Positions 26,073 to 35,371 are shown, numbered from the stretch's first letter. The stretch is DNA of 64,000 nt from an uncultured Lachnospiraceae bacterium (GCA_947565425.1 CANOFW010000007.1:57649-121648), one strand, 5' to 3'. The notes: a model not told the origin generated them from the letters alone. Made by a program: numbers and translations.

Positions 26073-26504
26073 ATGACAGAAGTAAAATTTTATGACAATG
26101 TGGACGATGAACTGCTGAAATTTGCTGTAATAATAGCGAAAGCTCAGAATCAATATGTTTTTTGTAAACACAAACATAGAGAGACATGGGAAATTCCCGG
26201 AGGCCATCGGGAGCATGGGGAAAATATTGTAGACACCGCAAAACGTGAACTGTATGAGGAAACAGGGGCTTTGGAATTTGATATACAGCCTGTCTGTATA
26301 TATTCTGTTACGGAACCAGATAAGTTAGAGGGCAACAGGGAATCCTTTGGAATGTTATTTTTTGCCGATGTAAAATGTTTTGAAACAGAGCTACATAGCG
26401 AAATTGAAAAAATCACCATCATAGAGGAGTTGCCGGAAAAATGGACATATCCCAATATTCAACCCCATTTGATAGAAGAAGCAAAGAATCGAGGATATTT
26501 ATAA
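26073..26504 (+). CDS. NUDIX hydrolase
   Basis: 143 residues with a complete Nudix box: G..E..REL.EE.GA in GHREHGENIVDTAKREL and YEETGALE. Family members hydrolyse nucleoside diphosphates linked to another moiety with Mg2+ held by the Glu residues of the box. I chose ATG 26073 (MTEVKFYDN) since relatives begin there; a GTG at 26064 is in frame and closer to the GGAAGG site. Just upstream a 22-codon reading frame (ATG at about 26026) with an AGAGGTGAT site overlaps the start and might be a leader peptide. The natural substrate cannot be predicted. Confidence 0.88.
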   Translation: MTEVKFYDNVDDELLKFAVIIAKAQNQYVFCKHKHRETWEIPGGHREHGENIVDTAKRELYEETGALEFDIQPVCIYSVTEPDKLEGNRESFGMLFFADVKCFETELHSEIEKITIIEELPEKWTYPNIQPHLIEEAKNRGYL

Positions 26505-26532
26505 AATCAAAGGATTTTACTTATGGGATAAC

Positions 26533-29517
26533 TCAAGGTTGTCCCAGCAGTTCCAACATCTCCTCCCGTGTAAACTTTACGCCTTCAAATCCTTCGCTTC
26601 CCAAAAGCTGCTCGGCAAGCCGGCTTTTTTTCTCCTGCAATTTGAGAATATTTTCCTCAATCGTTCCCTTCGCAATCAGTTTATAGACGGTCACGGCGTT
26701 CTTTTGCCCAATGCGGTGCGCCCGGTCTGTCGCCTGGTTTTGCACGGCCACATTCCACCAGGGATCATAATGAATGACAATATCTGCCGCTGTCAGATTC
26801 AGACCTGTTCCCCCGGCCTTTAAAGAAATACAAAACACCGGAATTTCGCCTTTCTGAAATTCTTCCACCAACGCGACACGACGTTCCTTGCCGGTCGCTC
26901 CAGTAAGGCTCAAAAAAGGAATCCCCGCTTCCTCTAACTGTTCCTGTATTTTTGAAAGCATGGATGTAAACTGGGAAAATAAGAGGATTTTGTGCCCGCC
27001 TTCCATTGCATTTTGGATCAATTCCATACACATAATAAGCTTCGCCGATTCTGCGTGGTAGTCCTCATACACCAGAGCCGGATCACAGCAGAGTTGCCGA
27101 AGACGCAGCAGTTCAGAAAGAATCTGAATCTTCTGTGTCGCAAACTCCTGCTCAGATTGGCCCTCTAACGTCAACCGTAACCGCTGCACATGCGCGCGGT
27201 ATAGTCGTTCCTGCTCACCCTCCATTTTACCAAAAACCGCTTCTTCCATTTTAGCCGGCAAATCCTTTAATACATCTCTTTTCAATCTGCGCAGCACAAA
27301 CGGACGAACCATTTTTTGCAACCGTTCCATTTCCTCCTCTTTATGATTGACAACGATGGGAATTTCCAGCTCTTCCCGAAATCTGTTATAGGGGAAAAGG
27401 AATCCCGGCATCAGATAATCAAAAATACTCCACAATTCACTCAGCCGGTTCTCTATCGGCGTTCCAGTCAGCGCCGCCTTAAAATCCGCCCGTATTTCCT
27501 TCACTGCCTTTGCCGCCTTCGTGATATGATTTTTAATATACTGCGCCTCATCAATGATCTCATAACTAAAATGGCATTCTTTGTACCAGGCAAGATCGCG
27601 GCGCAGCAAATCATATGAGGTAATAAGAATCTCTCCCGCTCCCGCATTTTGAATAATTTCTCCTCGTTCCTCCGCTGTCCCTGTGACAGTGACAGCCGTA
27701 AGCATTGGCGCAAAACGTTCCATCTCACTTTGCCAGTTGTAAACAAGCGAAGCCGGGCAAATGATTAATGCAAACTGCGGCGTATTTATGCCCTCCTCCC
27801 ATTCTGATAATAAAAATGCAATTACCTGTAAAGTTTTTCCAAGCCCCATATCGTCCGCCAATATTCCACCGAAACTGTTGGTTTTCAATGTCTTTAACCA
27901 GAGAAAACCTTGTTTTTGATATTCCCGCATAACTCTGTCCAGGGACGCCGGAACCTCAAAATCATTATCCTCCACGGTCTTCATATTGCGAATCAACGCA
28001 CGGAAATCTTTGCTTTTCGCCGCATGAAAACTGTGCTGCTCATGCAGTTGTCCATCGAGATACAGCGCGCGATATTTGGGAAGCATAACCTTGCCGCTCA
28101 CCAGACTTTGCGCAGAGATACCGGCGCCTTGCTGAACCCGTGAGAGCACGGCAATACCGCCCTCTTCCAAACTGAGAAAATCACCATTTTTGAGTCGGAA
28201 AAACTTGCGTTTGCGCCGATAAGCTGACAATACCTCCATCAGCTCCGACAATGGCATTTCCGGGCTGTCCAAGGTCAATTCCAACAACTCCTCTTTCAAA
28301 GAAACACCCACGGAAATCGCCGGCGTTTCCTTGATACGGATGCCTGCCAATTCGTCGCTGATATATAAAACACCGATCTGCGACATAGCTTCCACGCCCT
28401 CCGCAAGAAGCTGGAACATTTTCTCTTCATCCCCGGCAATGAGCATCTGTTTTTTCTGAGGGTCTGTATGAGAAAACCATCGCTGCACCTTCTGTCTGGC
28501 TTTTAGTTCATCTAACTCGTCACGGTTGTCCAGCGTTCTTTGCCTATCACAGACATTATATTTTTTATCCCCATATACAGCAAACATTTCACACGTTACC
28601 GTCTGTGCATCAGGCGCATCAAGATATAGTTCATAGTCTGGTTTCGGCGGCAGAAACTCCCGCTCCTCAAACTCTTGCCGCTGCACTTGATAATGACGTT
28701 CCAATACAGGAAGCAGTTCTTTGCAAAATGATGGCAGCTCTGACTTGCCCACAAAAAATTCTTCGTATTTGAAATTGCGAAGATGTTCCCAGAAAGGCAT
28801 GATTTCCTGCGCTATCTCTAAATGCATACGAAACACACATCCATTTTTCCACAAATAAGCATACTTTCTTCCATATACGTAAAACAAGGATTCTGTCTCG
28901 ATCGTCACGCCGTCTTGCTGTCCACGCACAGTCAGATGCGGCAAATATTCCTCATGAATGACACGCCACATTCTTTTTGCGTCATAATCCATCTCCACCG
29001 CAAACTCCATGCTTCCGACCGCTTCAAAAAAATTGTCTATATTTCCATTGTCAATCTCCACAAAACGGCCTTTCTTCCCATAATATTCCCAGCTTGCCTT
29101 CGCATTGCTTCGCGTTTCTGCTTCCTGTATGAGAAACTCCGCCAGCGGCCGGCTTTCTTTTGTAAATGCCTCCAGCGTATGATAAAATTCCAGCTCTTTC
29201 CCATATTTTACAAACTCCCTGCGTCTCAGCGAGTCTGCAAATGCCTGCGTATTTTTGAGCACATATTTCCTTTTGCCGCCAATTTTAAATTCCACAAAAA
29301 TTTTTCGGAAGGTGATTTGCATCTGCGGCGTTAGCTCTATTGTCCCGTTCAGCTTATCCTGCTCAAATGCCAGCCGCTCTTTCTCTTTATAGCCTTGAAT
29401 CAGACGGCTCACACCAAGACTGCTACTGCGCTGCGGCTGTATCGCGCGGCTTGCCGAGGAGCCTCCCGGCTGGAATCTTTCGTTTCTAATGCGGTTGTCT
29501 TTGTGTGGTTGATTCAC
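26533..29517 (-). CDS. SNF2-family DEAD/DEAH helicase
   Basis: About 994 residues. The N-terminal half (to ~540) matches the helicase-associated part of bacterial SNF2 proteins. The ATPase core has motif I GILADDMGLGKTLQVIA, DEAQ (IIDEAQYIKNH), motif III ALTGTPIENRLSELW, and the C-terminal lobe with LLFSQFTSMLSKIQEQLEE and SLKAGGTGLNLTAADIVIHY, then DRAHRIGQ. I chose the GTG at 29517 because AGGAGG lies 7 nt upstream (29525-29530), although an in-frame ATG exists at 29544. These proteins remodel or translocate on DNA and often sit beside restriction or defence genes, as here. Confidence 0.9.
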   Translation of the reverse strand: MNQPHKDNRIRNERFQPGGSSASRAIQPQRSSSLGVSRLIQGYKEKERLAFEQDKLNGTIELTPQMQITFRKIFVEFKIGGKRKYVLKNTQAFADSLRRREFVKYGKELEFYHTLEAFTKESRPLAEFLIQEAETRSNAKASWEYYGKKGRFVEIDNGNIDNFFEAVGSMEFAVEMDYDAKRMWRVIHEEYLPHLTVRGQQDGVTIETESLFYVYGRKYAYLWKNGCVFRMHLEIAQEIMPFWEHLRNFKYEEFFVGKSELPSFCKELLPVLERHYQVQRQEFEEREFLPPKPDYELYLDAPDAQTVTCEMFAVYGDKKYNVCDRQRTLDNRDELDELKARQKVQRWFSHTDPQKKQMLIAGDEEKMFQLLAEGVEAMSQIGVLYISDELAGIRIKETPAISVGVSLKEELLELTLDSPEMPLSELMEVLSAYRRKRKFFRLKNGDFLSLEEGGIAVLSRVQQGAGISAQSLVSGKVMLPKYRALYLDGQLHEQHSFHAAKSKDFRALIRNMKTVEDNDFEVPASLDRVMREYQKQGFLWLKTLKTNSFGGILADDMGLGKTLQVIAFLLSEWEEGINTPQFALIICPASLVYNWQSEMERFAPMLTAVTVTGTAEERGEIIQNAGAGEILITSYDLLRRDLAWYKECHFSYEIIDEAQYIKNHITKAAKAVKEIRADFKAALTGTPIENRLSELWSIFDYLMPGFLFPYNRFREELEIPIVVNHKEEEMERLQKMVRPFVLRRLKRDVLKDLPAKMEEAVFGKMEGEQERLYRAHVQRLRLTLEGQSEQEFATQKIQILSELLRLRQLCCDPALVYEDYHAESAKLIMCMELIQNAMEGGHKILLFSQFTSMLSKIQEQLEEAGIPFLSLTGATGKERRVALVEEFQKGEIPVFCISLKAGGTGLNLTAADIVIHYDPWWNVAVQNQATDRAHRIGQKNAVTVYKLIAKGTIEENILKLQEKKSRLAEQLLGSEGFEGVKFTREEMLELLGQP

Positions 29518-29584
29518 TGATAAACCTCCTAAAACCTCAAACACTCACCAACTTTTTGCTGAAGGAGTTCTTCTGTCATTCATT

Positions 29585-29686
29585 TTACTTCTTATTTACG
29601 TTCCAATGTTTTATTAAAACACGATACGGCACTTCATTATGGTGATTTAATACCTTATCCTTCCCTATCCAATCAAGTATTGGCAT
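29585..29686 (-). pseudogene. N-terminal remnant of a type III-like DNA methyltransferase
   Basis: A 33-codon frame begins MPILDWIGKDKVLNHHNEVP behind a GGAGG site. That N-terminus is characteristic of a site-specific DNA methyltransferase family annotated as type III Mod/adenine methylase. The frame ends with IKHWNVNKK and TAA after about 24 family-like residues, so at least 90% of the gene is gone. A second short frame with ATG at about 29583 follows (MTEELLQQKVGEC) and is unassigned. The rest of the 300-bp gap before the next gene shows nothing else. Confidence 0.65.
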
Positions 29687-29848
29687 TTAATTTTCCTCCA
29701 TTACTAAAAACGTATAAATCATTCTTTTAATAATAAACGATTCCAACCAAAAACACAATAAACTTTCCAGTATACAAATGGCCTTAAATAGGATAAAATA
29801 AATATACTACCAATTTAGCCACAAAATATATTATAAAGGATAAAAACC

Positions 29849-30814
29849 ATGCCCGGATTCACGACACATTATTTATTTGGAGTAGACGCCTACAAACACT
29901 TTGATAATCTTTTATTAAAGCAAACCATCCGCAGTAATCAGACTGCCTTCGGCTTGGGACTACAGGGGCCGGATATTTTCTTCTATTTCCTGCCCTCTTA
30001 CACAATCCACCACAATAACATTGGCGCCGTGGCGCACACAGACAAAACCGGCGCATTCCTCAGACATTTATTGAACAGCCGCAAGCTGTTTGGCAGTGAC
30101 AAAGAGCGCAAGATAGCAGAAGCCTATATTGCCGGATTCCTGGGACACTATACCCTGGACACTCACTGCCATCCATACATTTATTGGAAAACAGATTTTC
30201 GGGAAAAAAACGGCCGTTACCATAGCTGCCATATGAGCCTGGAAACAGATATCGACACCGAACTGCTGCAATTTTATAAACACTGCCTGCCGTCCGCTTT
30301 CCGACAGGACGCCACAATACGGCTGACGCCTCTGCAATACAGCACAATTGCTACCGTCCTGCACTATGTATACAAAAAAACTTACCCGGAACTTAACATC
30401 CAATACATTACCATGCGCGCCGCCATCCGTTCCATGCAATTGGGTACAAAATGGTTACACGACCCTTCGGGAAAGAAAAAAGCCATCGGCGGCAAGTTGG
30501 AAACGCTGGCGCTCGGCTATCCGCTACTCACTACACTGATTCCCAGTGATACTTTAACCGTCCATATAGACCCGCTGAACATTCTGCGCCAACCATGGGA
30601 AAATCCCTGGGATAGATCCCGGCTTTCCACAGATTCTTTCTTTGATTTAATGGAAAAAGCACAGGAAAATTACTTGCAAACGCTCGCGGATTTAAACCGG
30701 CTGTTTGCCATCCCTTTCCACACCCGGACAGCGCAGTTGCATACGAGCGCGCTGCTGCAAAAACTGGGCAATAAATCTTATCACAGCGGACTTGACAGCA
30801 CAATACCAAGTTAA
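29849..30814 (+). CDS. Zinc-dependent phospholipase C family protein
   Basis: 321 residues. N-terminus MPGFTTHYLFGVDAYKHF, then GLGLQGPDIFFYFLPS and AGFLGHYTLDTHCHPYIYWK: His and Asp residues spaced as in the Zn-dependent phospholipase C/S1-P1 nuclease-like fold (PF00882). The family includes secreted clostridial alpha-toxin, but this protein has no signal peptide, so it is probably a cytosolic or membrane-associated relative; many such Lachnospiraceae proteins are uncharacterised. Substrate unknown. It is the only plus-strand gene here and looks intact amid decayed neighbours. Confidence 0.75.
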   Translation: MPGFTTHYLFGVDAYKHFDNLLLKQTIRSNQTAFGLGLQGPDIFFYFLPSYTIHHNNIGAVAHTDKTGAFLRHLLNSRKLFGSDKERKIAEAYIAGFLGHYTLDTHCHPYIYWKTDFREKNGRYHSCHMSLETDIDTELLQFYKHCLPSAFRQDATIRLTPLQYSTIATVLHYVYKKTYPELNIQYITMRAAIRSMQLGTKWLHDPSGKKKAIGGKLETLALGYPLLTTLIPSDTLTVHIDPLNILRQPWENPWDRSRLSTDSFFDLMEKAQENYLQTLADLNRLFAIPFHTRTAQLHTSALLQKLGNKSYHSGLDSTIPS

Positions 30815-30893
30815 AATTTTTATACCGGCAGTTTGTTACCTGGCTTTTATTCGACAAACGGGCGGCAAGCCATCAGGCTCCGCCCCCTCCATT

Positions 30894-31848
30894 TTACTTC
30901 TTTATGATCCATCGTCCGCTCCGATTAGAGCCCTCTCTTACAATCTCACCATCTTCTTGTAATTCCTTTATCGTCTTTTGTACCTGTTTTCTGCTCAAAT
31001 TCAATTCAGCCATAAGCATTGTCTGTGTCATGGTAGGATTCTCCGCCAAAATTTCTAAGATTTTGTTTGTTCTATCGGCGCCTTTTTTGGCTCCTTTTCG
31101 GCTCCTTTTCGGCTCCTTTTTGGCTCCTTTTTGGCTCCTCTTTTAAAAATGCTTCATGAACAAACAGTCTTGATATAAAATAACTATGGTCGTCATCTGT
31201 CTCAAATTCGGGCTTTGGAGAACCATTTTCTTCCAATGCATCTAAAATCTTTTTAAATTCGGTATTCCTACCTTCTGTCAGATGCAGTTCTTTCAAGAAA
31301 TCACCGATTCGTTTGTTCCTATATCTACGATTTGACACACGATATTTCTTCAATCCCTCCTGCGTTACAGAGCGATCTGGTCCCGGAAAACTTACAATCT
31401 CTATTCTATCGTGCTCTATACGCACCTCAATAGGCTCTCGCACATCATATGCACGGTGATATACTGCATTTGATAGCGCTTCTTCCACTGCCGCATACGG
31501 ATAGTTAAAAAAACGGTCTGCTTCCGCCCTATCTGGATATTTTACTACTTTTTGCGTGATAATCGTATTTTTTATAAATTGAAGAGCTTCTCTAAGCTGC
31601 TGATGAATTGGACCCTTAAATGTATTTTCGATAATATTATCACCACCCAGACCATCCGGGAACTGTACGATATCTATTTGCGTATAAGGAAAGAACTTAT
31701 CCGGCTCCATACTGAAAAACATAAGTCCCACATTTTTCGGCTTCACATACTCCGGAAGATTACTAATAATATTCATATCACTGCACACTTCTACAAAATC
31801 TCCCGTTTTTACCTTTTCATACAGCGAACTTTTAATTTCTTTTAAATA
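30894..31848 (-). pseudogene. 5'-truncated AlbA/RecG-like ATP-binding regulator with frame-shifting repeat
   Basis: The frame opens right after the HsdR stop with YLKEIKSSLYEKVKTGDF, lacking the N-terminal AlbA_2 domain. It keeps the central part (PKNVGLMFF, YPDRAEADRFFNYPYAA, EEALSNAVYHRAYDVREPI, EIVSFPGPDRSV) characteristic of ATP-binding HATPase_c_4 proteins. An 11-bp repeat (31086-31140) then puts the frame into EPKRSQK repeats and a stop at 31072. A C-terminal winged helix (ILAENPTMTQTMLMAELNLS, to a stop at 30894) is intact but one frame off. The first available start is a GTG at 31788. Confidence 0.75.
31086..31140 (-). repeat. Five 11-bp tandem repeats inside a coding region
   Basis: On the minus strand five units of 11 bp (AAGGAGCCRAA; the first GAGGAGCCAAA) lie between the ATP-binding and winged-helix parts. 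Eleven is not a multiple of three, so each change in copy number shifts the frame. With five units the C-terminal domain is out of frame; six or three units would restore it. Confidence 0.9.
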
Positions 31849-32996
31849 TTACCTAATGGTTTTCCCATATTTTACCGAATCTTCGGCCACCATCAACACA
31901 CCATTTATTTCCTGTTCATATGTATATCCATTTTTCCTAAAATCCACAATTTGCTGCTCCCGTTCCATATCATTATTGTCTGTCCAAAGTTCACATTGTG
32001 CCATAACAGTCTGTACTGCATCCTGCATACCTTCCGGCGGATATTTATGTTTTTTAAGAAGCTTTTTAATCATCATACGCATTTTAGCTCTTGCTGAATC
32101 ACGTTTTTGCCAATCAATAGAACGATTCCTGCGAAGTGTATCTGTAAGCTCCTTTGTAATTGCTATCAGTTCTTCATTCTCATAGAAATCTTTGATAGCC
32201 TGCGGTTTCGTAAGTGCATCATAAAATGCTAATTCATTCGCTGTAAGTCCCAGCTTGTCGCCTTCCTGTTTTGCTTCTGCAATCTGTTTAGCCAAATTGA
32301 GAAGTTCTTCTATTACCTGTTCATTTGTAAGCATTCCATTTAAGTAACGATTCATTGCTTCCTGTATTATTTCACTAAATTTTTCTGATTTTACAACATT
32401 AGTTCTTCTGTATATCTGTACTTGTTCTGCTATTAGTCTCTTTAACAATTCAACTGCCAGATTCTTTTCTTTCATCTTCGATATTTCTTCAAGAAACTTC
32501 GGAACAAAAAGAGAGAAATTCTGTGATACATCTGAAAACAGGTTAATAACACCATCACTTTTAATGCTTGCTTTTAATAATTCATTTATTCTGGCATTCA
32601 TCTCCGGCAGTGATATCTTTTTCCCTTGTCCCTGATTCATCAGTCGCATTACAAACACTCTGACAGCTTTTCCAAAATTTTAGGATAAGCAACCTTCGCA
32701 ACATCGGTATCCCCATAATTTTTCTTATCACGAGAAGTATAATCATTCATTGCCTCTTTTAAGGCAGACGCAATATCTACATAATCAACAACAATAGCAA
32801 TTTTAAATGGGTCGTTATTATCTTTGAATTTCTTTGCCATTTCTTCCTTATAACGTTTATTCCCAATAATCTCTTTCCATTCCTCCGGGTCTTTATTACT
32901 ATCTGTCATTATAACGCCAACTTTTTCTGTCCACGCTGGGCGCAATTCCAAAATTTTTCTATATATTTTCATAGCAATTGCACGAGAATATGCAAC
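31849..32996 (-). pseudogene. hsdR: Type I restriction subunit HsdR, multiply deleted
   Basis: Two pieces remain. The first (32649-32996) reads VAYSRAIAMKIYRKILELRP then WKEIIGNKRYKEEMAKKFKD and IAIVVD, which jumps directly to YVDIASALKEAMNDYTSRDK; the intervening helicase motif (MWLTGFDVP and the following ~45 residues) is missing. The second piece (31849-32658) is the C-terminal domain (ISLPEMNARINELLK, RRTNVVKSEKFSEI, ALTKPQAIKDFYENEELIAI), joined after a second, frame-shifting deletion at LEKL/VRVFVMRLMN. The nuclease and motor domains upstream are absent. The restriction enzyme is non-functional. Confidence 0.88.
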
Positions 32997-32999
32997 TAT

Positions 33000-33376
33000 C
33001 TCTCAGCAATTCCAACGCTTCATCGGAAAAAGTTTCTTTAATGTTAGTGCATTTGTTTTATGATAATTTGTAAGATATACTCGAATATCTTCGGTAACAA
33101 TATACTTAACCTCCTTGCCAAGAGTGGTAAGCATTGAAACAATCGTTGACTTATAATATTTAAGTGATTTCTCCGCCCCCCCTCGATACGCTTAGCCGAT
33201 AAGAAAAGTTCAACAAAATCTTTCTCAAATTCTTTCTCTTTTCCTGTATTTTCTATTACCTCATAGTTTACAAGTGTAAATTGCAACACTTCTTGTAATC
33301 GCTTGCTCTGTGCATTGTTCAAATAAGGTAACATCCCTTGAATAACATCCGTAATCAAATTTTGTTTCAAAGTCAA
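33000..33376 (-). pseudogene. Tyrosine recombinase, frameshifted and truncated
   Basis: The frame begins MTLKQNLITDVIQGMLPYLN and LQEVLQFTLVNYEVIEN, typical of integrases of the hsdS-shufflon type, up to LFLSAKRIEG. A run of seven G (33176-33182) then shifts the frame; read one base over, it continues KSLKYYKSTIVSMLTTLG, then EVKYIVTEDIRVYLTNYHKT. A further deletion joins this to ETFSDEALELLRDSC, directly abutting the HsdR fragment. The catalytic domain with Arg, His and Tyr is gone. Type I loci of this kind often carry such a recombinase to shuffle hsdS. Confidence 0.8.
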
Positions 33377-33456
33377 TTCTCCTTTTAAATAATTTTAGAG
33401 AACGACTTGCAACGGCAGTTCTTTTATTGTCTCCTGCCGTTGGTAGGAGTATTCTT

Positions 33457-34062
33457 TTATAAATCTTCTGCTTTATATATTGCATAACCTTCATAATAAT
33501 AACTATAATCTATACCCTTCATATACACTTCTCTGTCATCGACCTTATTAGTCAAAGCCTGTTTCAAGATATGTTTTATTTCAATATCTTTAATTGGGCT
33601 TCTTTCCATTGCAAGTAAATAATCTTCCTTATCAACTATACTCCAATCAATGACCATATTTAACTCTTTTTTCAAAATTAAATCAAGCCATATTCTTGTA
33701 CTTCGTCCATTACCTTCACGAAATGGATGTGCAATATTCATCTCCACATACTTTTCAACAATTTCATCAAATGTTGACTGTGGCATCCTCTCAATATTCT
33801 CAATAGCTGCCTGCAAATACATCACCGGTGCAAATCTAAATATACCTTTTGCAATATTTACAGTTCGTACTTTTCCAGCAAAATCATATATCTCCTCAAA
33901 TAGAAATCTATGAATTGCTGCAAGCATCTGAAATGTCCCCGCTTCATAATTATTTAAATATCCATTTTCAAATAATTCAACAGCTTTTTTCTTACTTATC
34001 TTTTCTTCCATTCTAACCAGTTCTGTAGAATCTGTAATATTAAGTTTATTCTCTAAAACCAT
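33457..34062 (-). CDS. Fic family protein (probable protein AMPylase)
   Basis: 201 residues with a complete Fic motif, HPFREGNGRSTRIW (about residues 120-133), which binds the phosphates of ATP and supplies the catalytic His. The N-terminal flap is LLFEEIYDFAGKVRTVNIAK-like. No inhibitory (S/T)xxxE(G/N) motif is visible at the N-terminus, so control may come from a separate antitoxin. The ATG at 34062 has AGAGAGGG 6-8 nt upstream. Fic genes of this size commonly lie inside type I restriction operons next to hsdS, as here. It seems the only intact gene of this decayed locus. Targets unknown. Confidence 0.85.
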   Translation of the reverse strand: MVLENKLNITDSTELVRMEEKISKKKAVELFENGYLNNYEAGTFQMLAAIHRFLFEEIYDFAGKVRTVNIAKGIFRFAPVMYLQAAIENIERMPQSTFDEIVEKYVEMNIAHPFREGNGRSTRIWLDLILKKELNMVIDWSIVDKEDYLLAMERSPIKDIEIKHILKQALTNKVDDREVYMKGIDYSYYYEGYAIYKAEDL

Positions 34063-34138
34063 ATTTTTCCCTCTCTAAATGCGCTTTGTCTTATCTTATT
34101 TTTGAATAAATAAACAATAATTTCTTCGAGTTTATATT

Positions 34139-34648
34139 TCATACCCATTCCGCAAACCGCGCAATACAATATTCATATGTTCTTCCAAGTAAATCTTCAT
34201 TTGCTTCTGTATTTGCCATGTCAATACTGTTTGTAAAAATATCAACTACATCACCCAAAACCCTTTTATCCAAATCAGGACTTGTGTAATTTTTCGGAAG
34301 CACATCTTTCAAACTTTTATTGCCTGCCTCTATTGCTTTCATTGCGTTATCAATCACAATACCAATTTCCGGTGTATGAGCAGCCTTAGCTATTGTTGAC
34401 CATCTGGCTTCTTCCGGCACAAAAAAGACATTTTCCATGGTATATGCATCAATATCATCTTCAAATCCTTCGCCTTCATCTTCTAATTCTTTGTGCCTTT
34501 TCTCAAAAGCTGCGGAAATATATCTCAAGAATATAAGCCCCACAATAACCTTTCTATATTCTGCTGCCGGAATATGTCCCCATAGCACACATGCCGCATC
34601 CCATATCTCTTTTTCAAACCCGATATTTGCATTATTCTTTTCAGCCAC
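34139..34648 (-). pseudogene. hsdM: Truncated type I methyltransferase subunit HsdM
   Basis: 169 residues equal to the N-terminal helical domain of HsdM (IGFEKEIWDAACVLWGHIPA, YRKVIVGLIFLRYISAAFEK, LLGRTYEYCIARFAEWV). It stops just where the S-adenosylmethionine-binding domain (GGEFYTP) should start, so it cannot methylate DNA. Family members are about 500 residues. The tail overlaps a second frame reading MKYKLEEI, which resembles the start of HsdS and could be its scar. The start MAEKNNANIGF is a plausible native start. A truncated N-terminal domain might still bind the other subunits, but that is conjecture. Confidence 0.85.
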
Positions 34649-34689
34649 AGTTATTCCTCACTTTTATCCGCTTATCGTCTATAACATGG

Positions 34690-34797
34690 TTATAAATAAA
34701 ATATACTCATTGCAATCTGTGTTCTTTTTCCTAATCCAATTTTCGTCATATCCCTATCAATCAACAATTTCCATAGAGGCTTATTGGTAATTTTCAC
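34690..34797 (-). pseudogene. XRE-type regulator remnant
   Basis: A 35-residue frame (GTG start at 34797) begins VKITNKPLWKLLIDRDMTK, the N-terminus of small XRE-type helix-turn-helix proteins, then departs from the family (IGLGKRTQIAMSIFYL) and stops. The helix-turn-helix region appears deleted. It lies upstream of hsdM. Confidence 0.5.
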
Positions 34798-34937
34798 TTG
34801 ATTTTCTGACGTGTTTTTTCTCCGATTTACCACAACAAATTGCTTTTTATACAAGAAATTATAACATTCATCTTTTATTTTAACAATCGCAACTTATGGC
34901 TTCTCGACATTTCTGATAAAGAAAAAAGACAGAAGAA

Positions 34938-35048
34938 TCAACTTCCTCTGCCCCAGTCATCATCTCGGGAGTTTGACACATTGAAATTCAAAAAGTACTG
35001 TAAAGCCTTGAAATAGGCTTCAGACTGTAGAAAAATCGCCTGTTTGTA
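34938..35048 (-). other. Orphan C-terminal coding remnant
   Basis: Immediately after a stop codon, 36 codons read YKQAIFLQSEAYFKALQYFL and then NFNVSNSRDDDWGRGS with a stop, which has the look of a genuine protein C-terminus without a start. The family is not recognised. Besides this and the terminator at 35072-35100, the 34798-35146 gap shows no other gene. A motif CTACAGTCTGAA near 35030 recurs inverted at about 35107. Confidence 0.3.
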
Positions 35049-35071
35049 TTATTTATAACGTTTTTTGTACG

Positions 35072-35100
35072 AAAGCCCGAGGCGGTTCGCCTCAGGCTTT
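35072..35100 (-). terminator. Hairpin after the HicB remnant
   Basis: The arms AAAGCC.GAGGCG and CGCCTC.GGCTTT pair around a short GTT loop. On the minus strand the hairpin follows the hicB stop at 35147 and is followed by CGTACAAAAAACG, a weak T tract, so it plausibly ends that transcript. Confidence 0.6.
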
Positions 35101-35146
35101 GTCCACAGTCTGAACTACCCTATAAAGGGCAGCTCCCTATATCTAT

Positions 35147-35356
35147 TTATTTTGCTTGTGCCATTGAAAATAAAGCCTCTTGTAAAAGTTTAGAGAAATT
35201 GATATTATTTTTTTCAGCAAAAGTATTCAGCATTTCAATAGCTTGCTCTAAGTTTTTACCTTCTGTTACACAACCGGGCAAGTCCGGAAATTCTACTACG
35301 TATCCCCCACTTTGATCTGTAAAATGCTTAAATACAGCCGGATAGATTAATTTCAA
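35147..35356 (-). pseudogene. hicB: HicB antitoxin with internal deletion
   Basis: 69 residues. The N-terminus MKLIYPAVFKHF, then GGYVVEFPDLPGCVTEG is the HicB partial RNase-H fold, and the C-terminus YAEKNNINFSK-like (NTFAEKNNINFSKLLQEALF) is the C-terminal helix of longer HicB proteins. The usual 130-140 residues are reduced because about 60 central residues are absent; reading continues in frame over the join near EMLNTF. The start is a TTG at 35356 with AAAGGGAGG upstream. It probably cannot neutralise a toxin, and the HicA partner is gone too. Confidence 0.75.
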
Positions 35357-35371
35357 TATATTCGCCTCCCT

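Noticed and set aside
30894-31085. Winged-helix frame as a separate small gene
   Set aside because: It has no start codon or ribosome site of its own and reads as the missing C-terminus of the neighbouring ATP-binding protein after the 11-bp repeat.
34938-35048. Transposase or insertion-sequence end
   Set aside because: The orphan C-terminus could not be tied to any transposase, no target duplication or paired terminal repeats were seen, and the inverted 12-bp motif is too short to decide.
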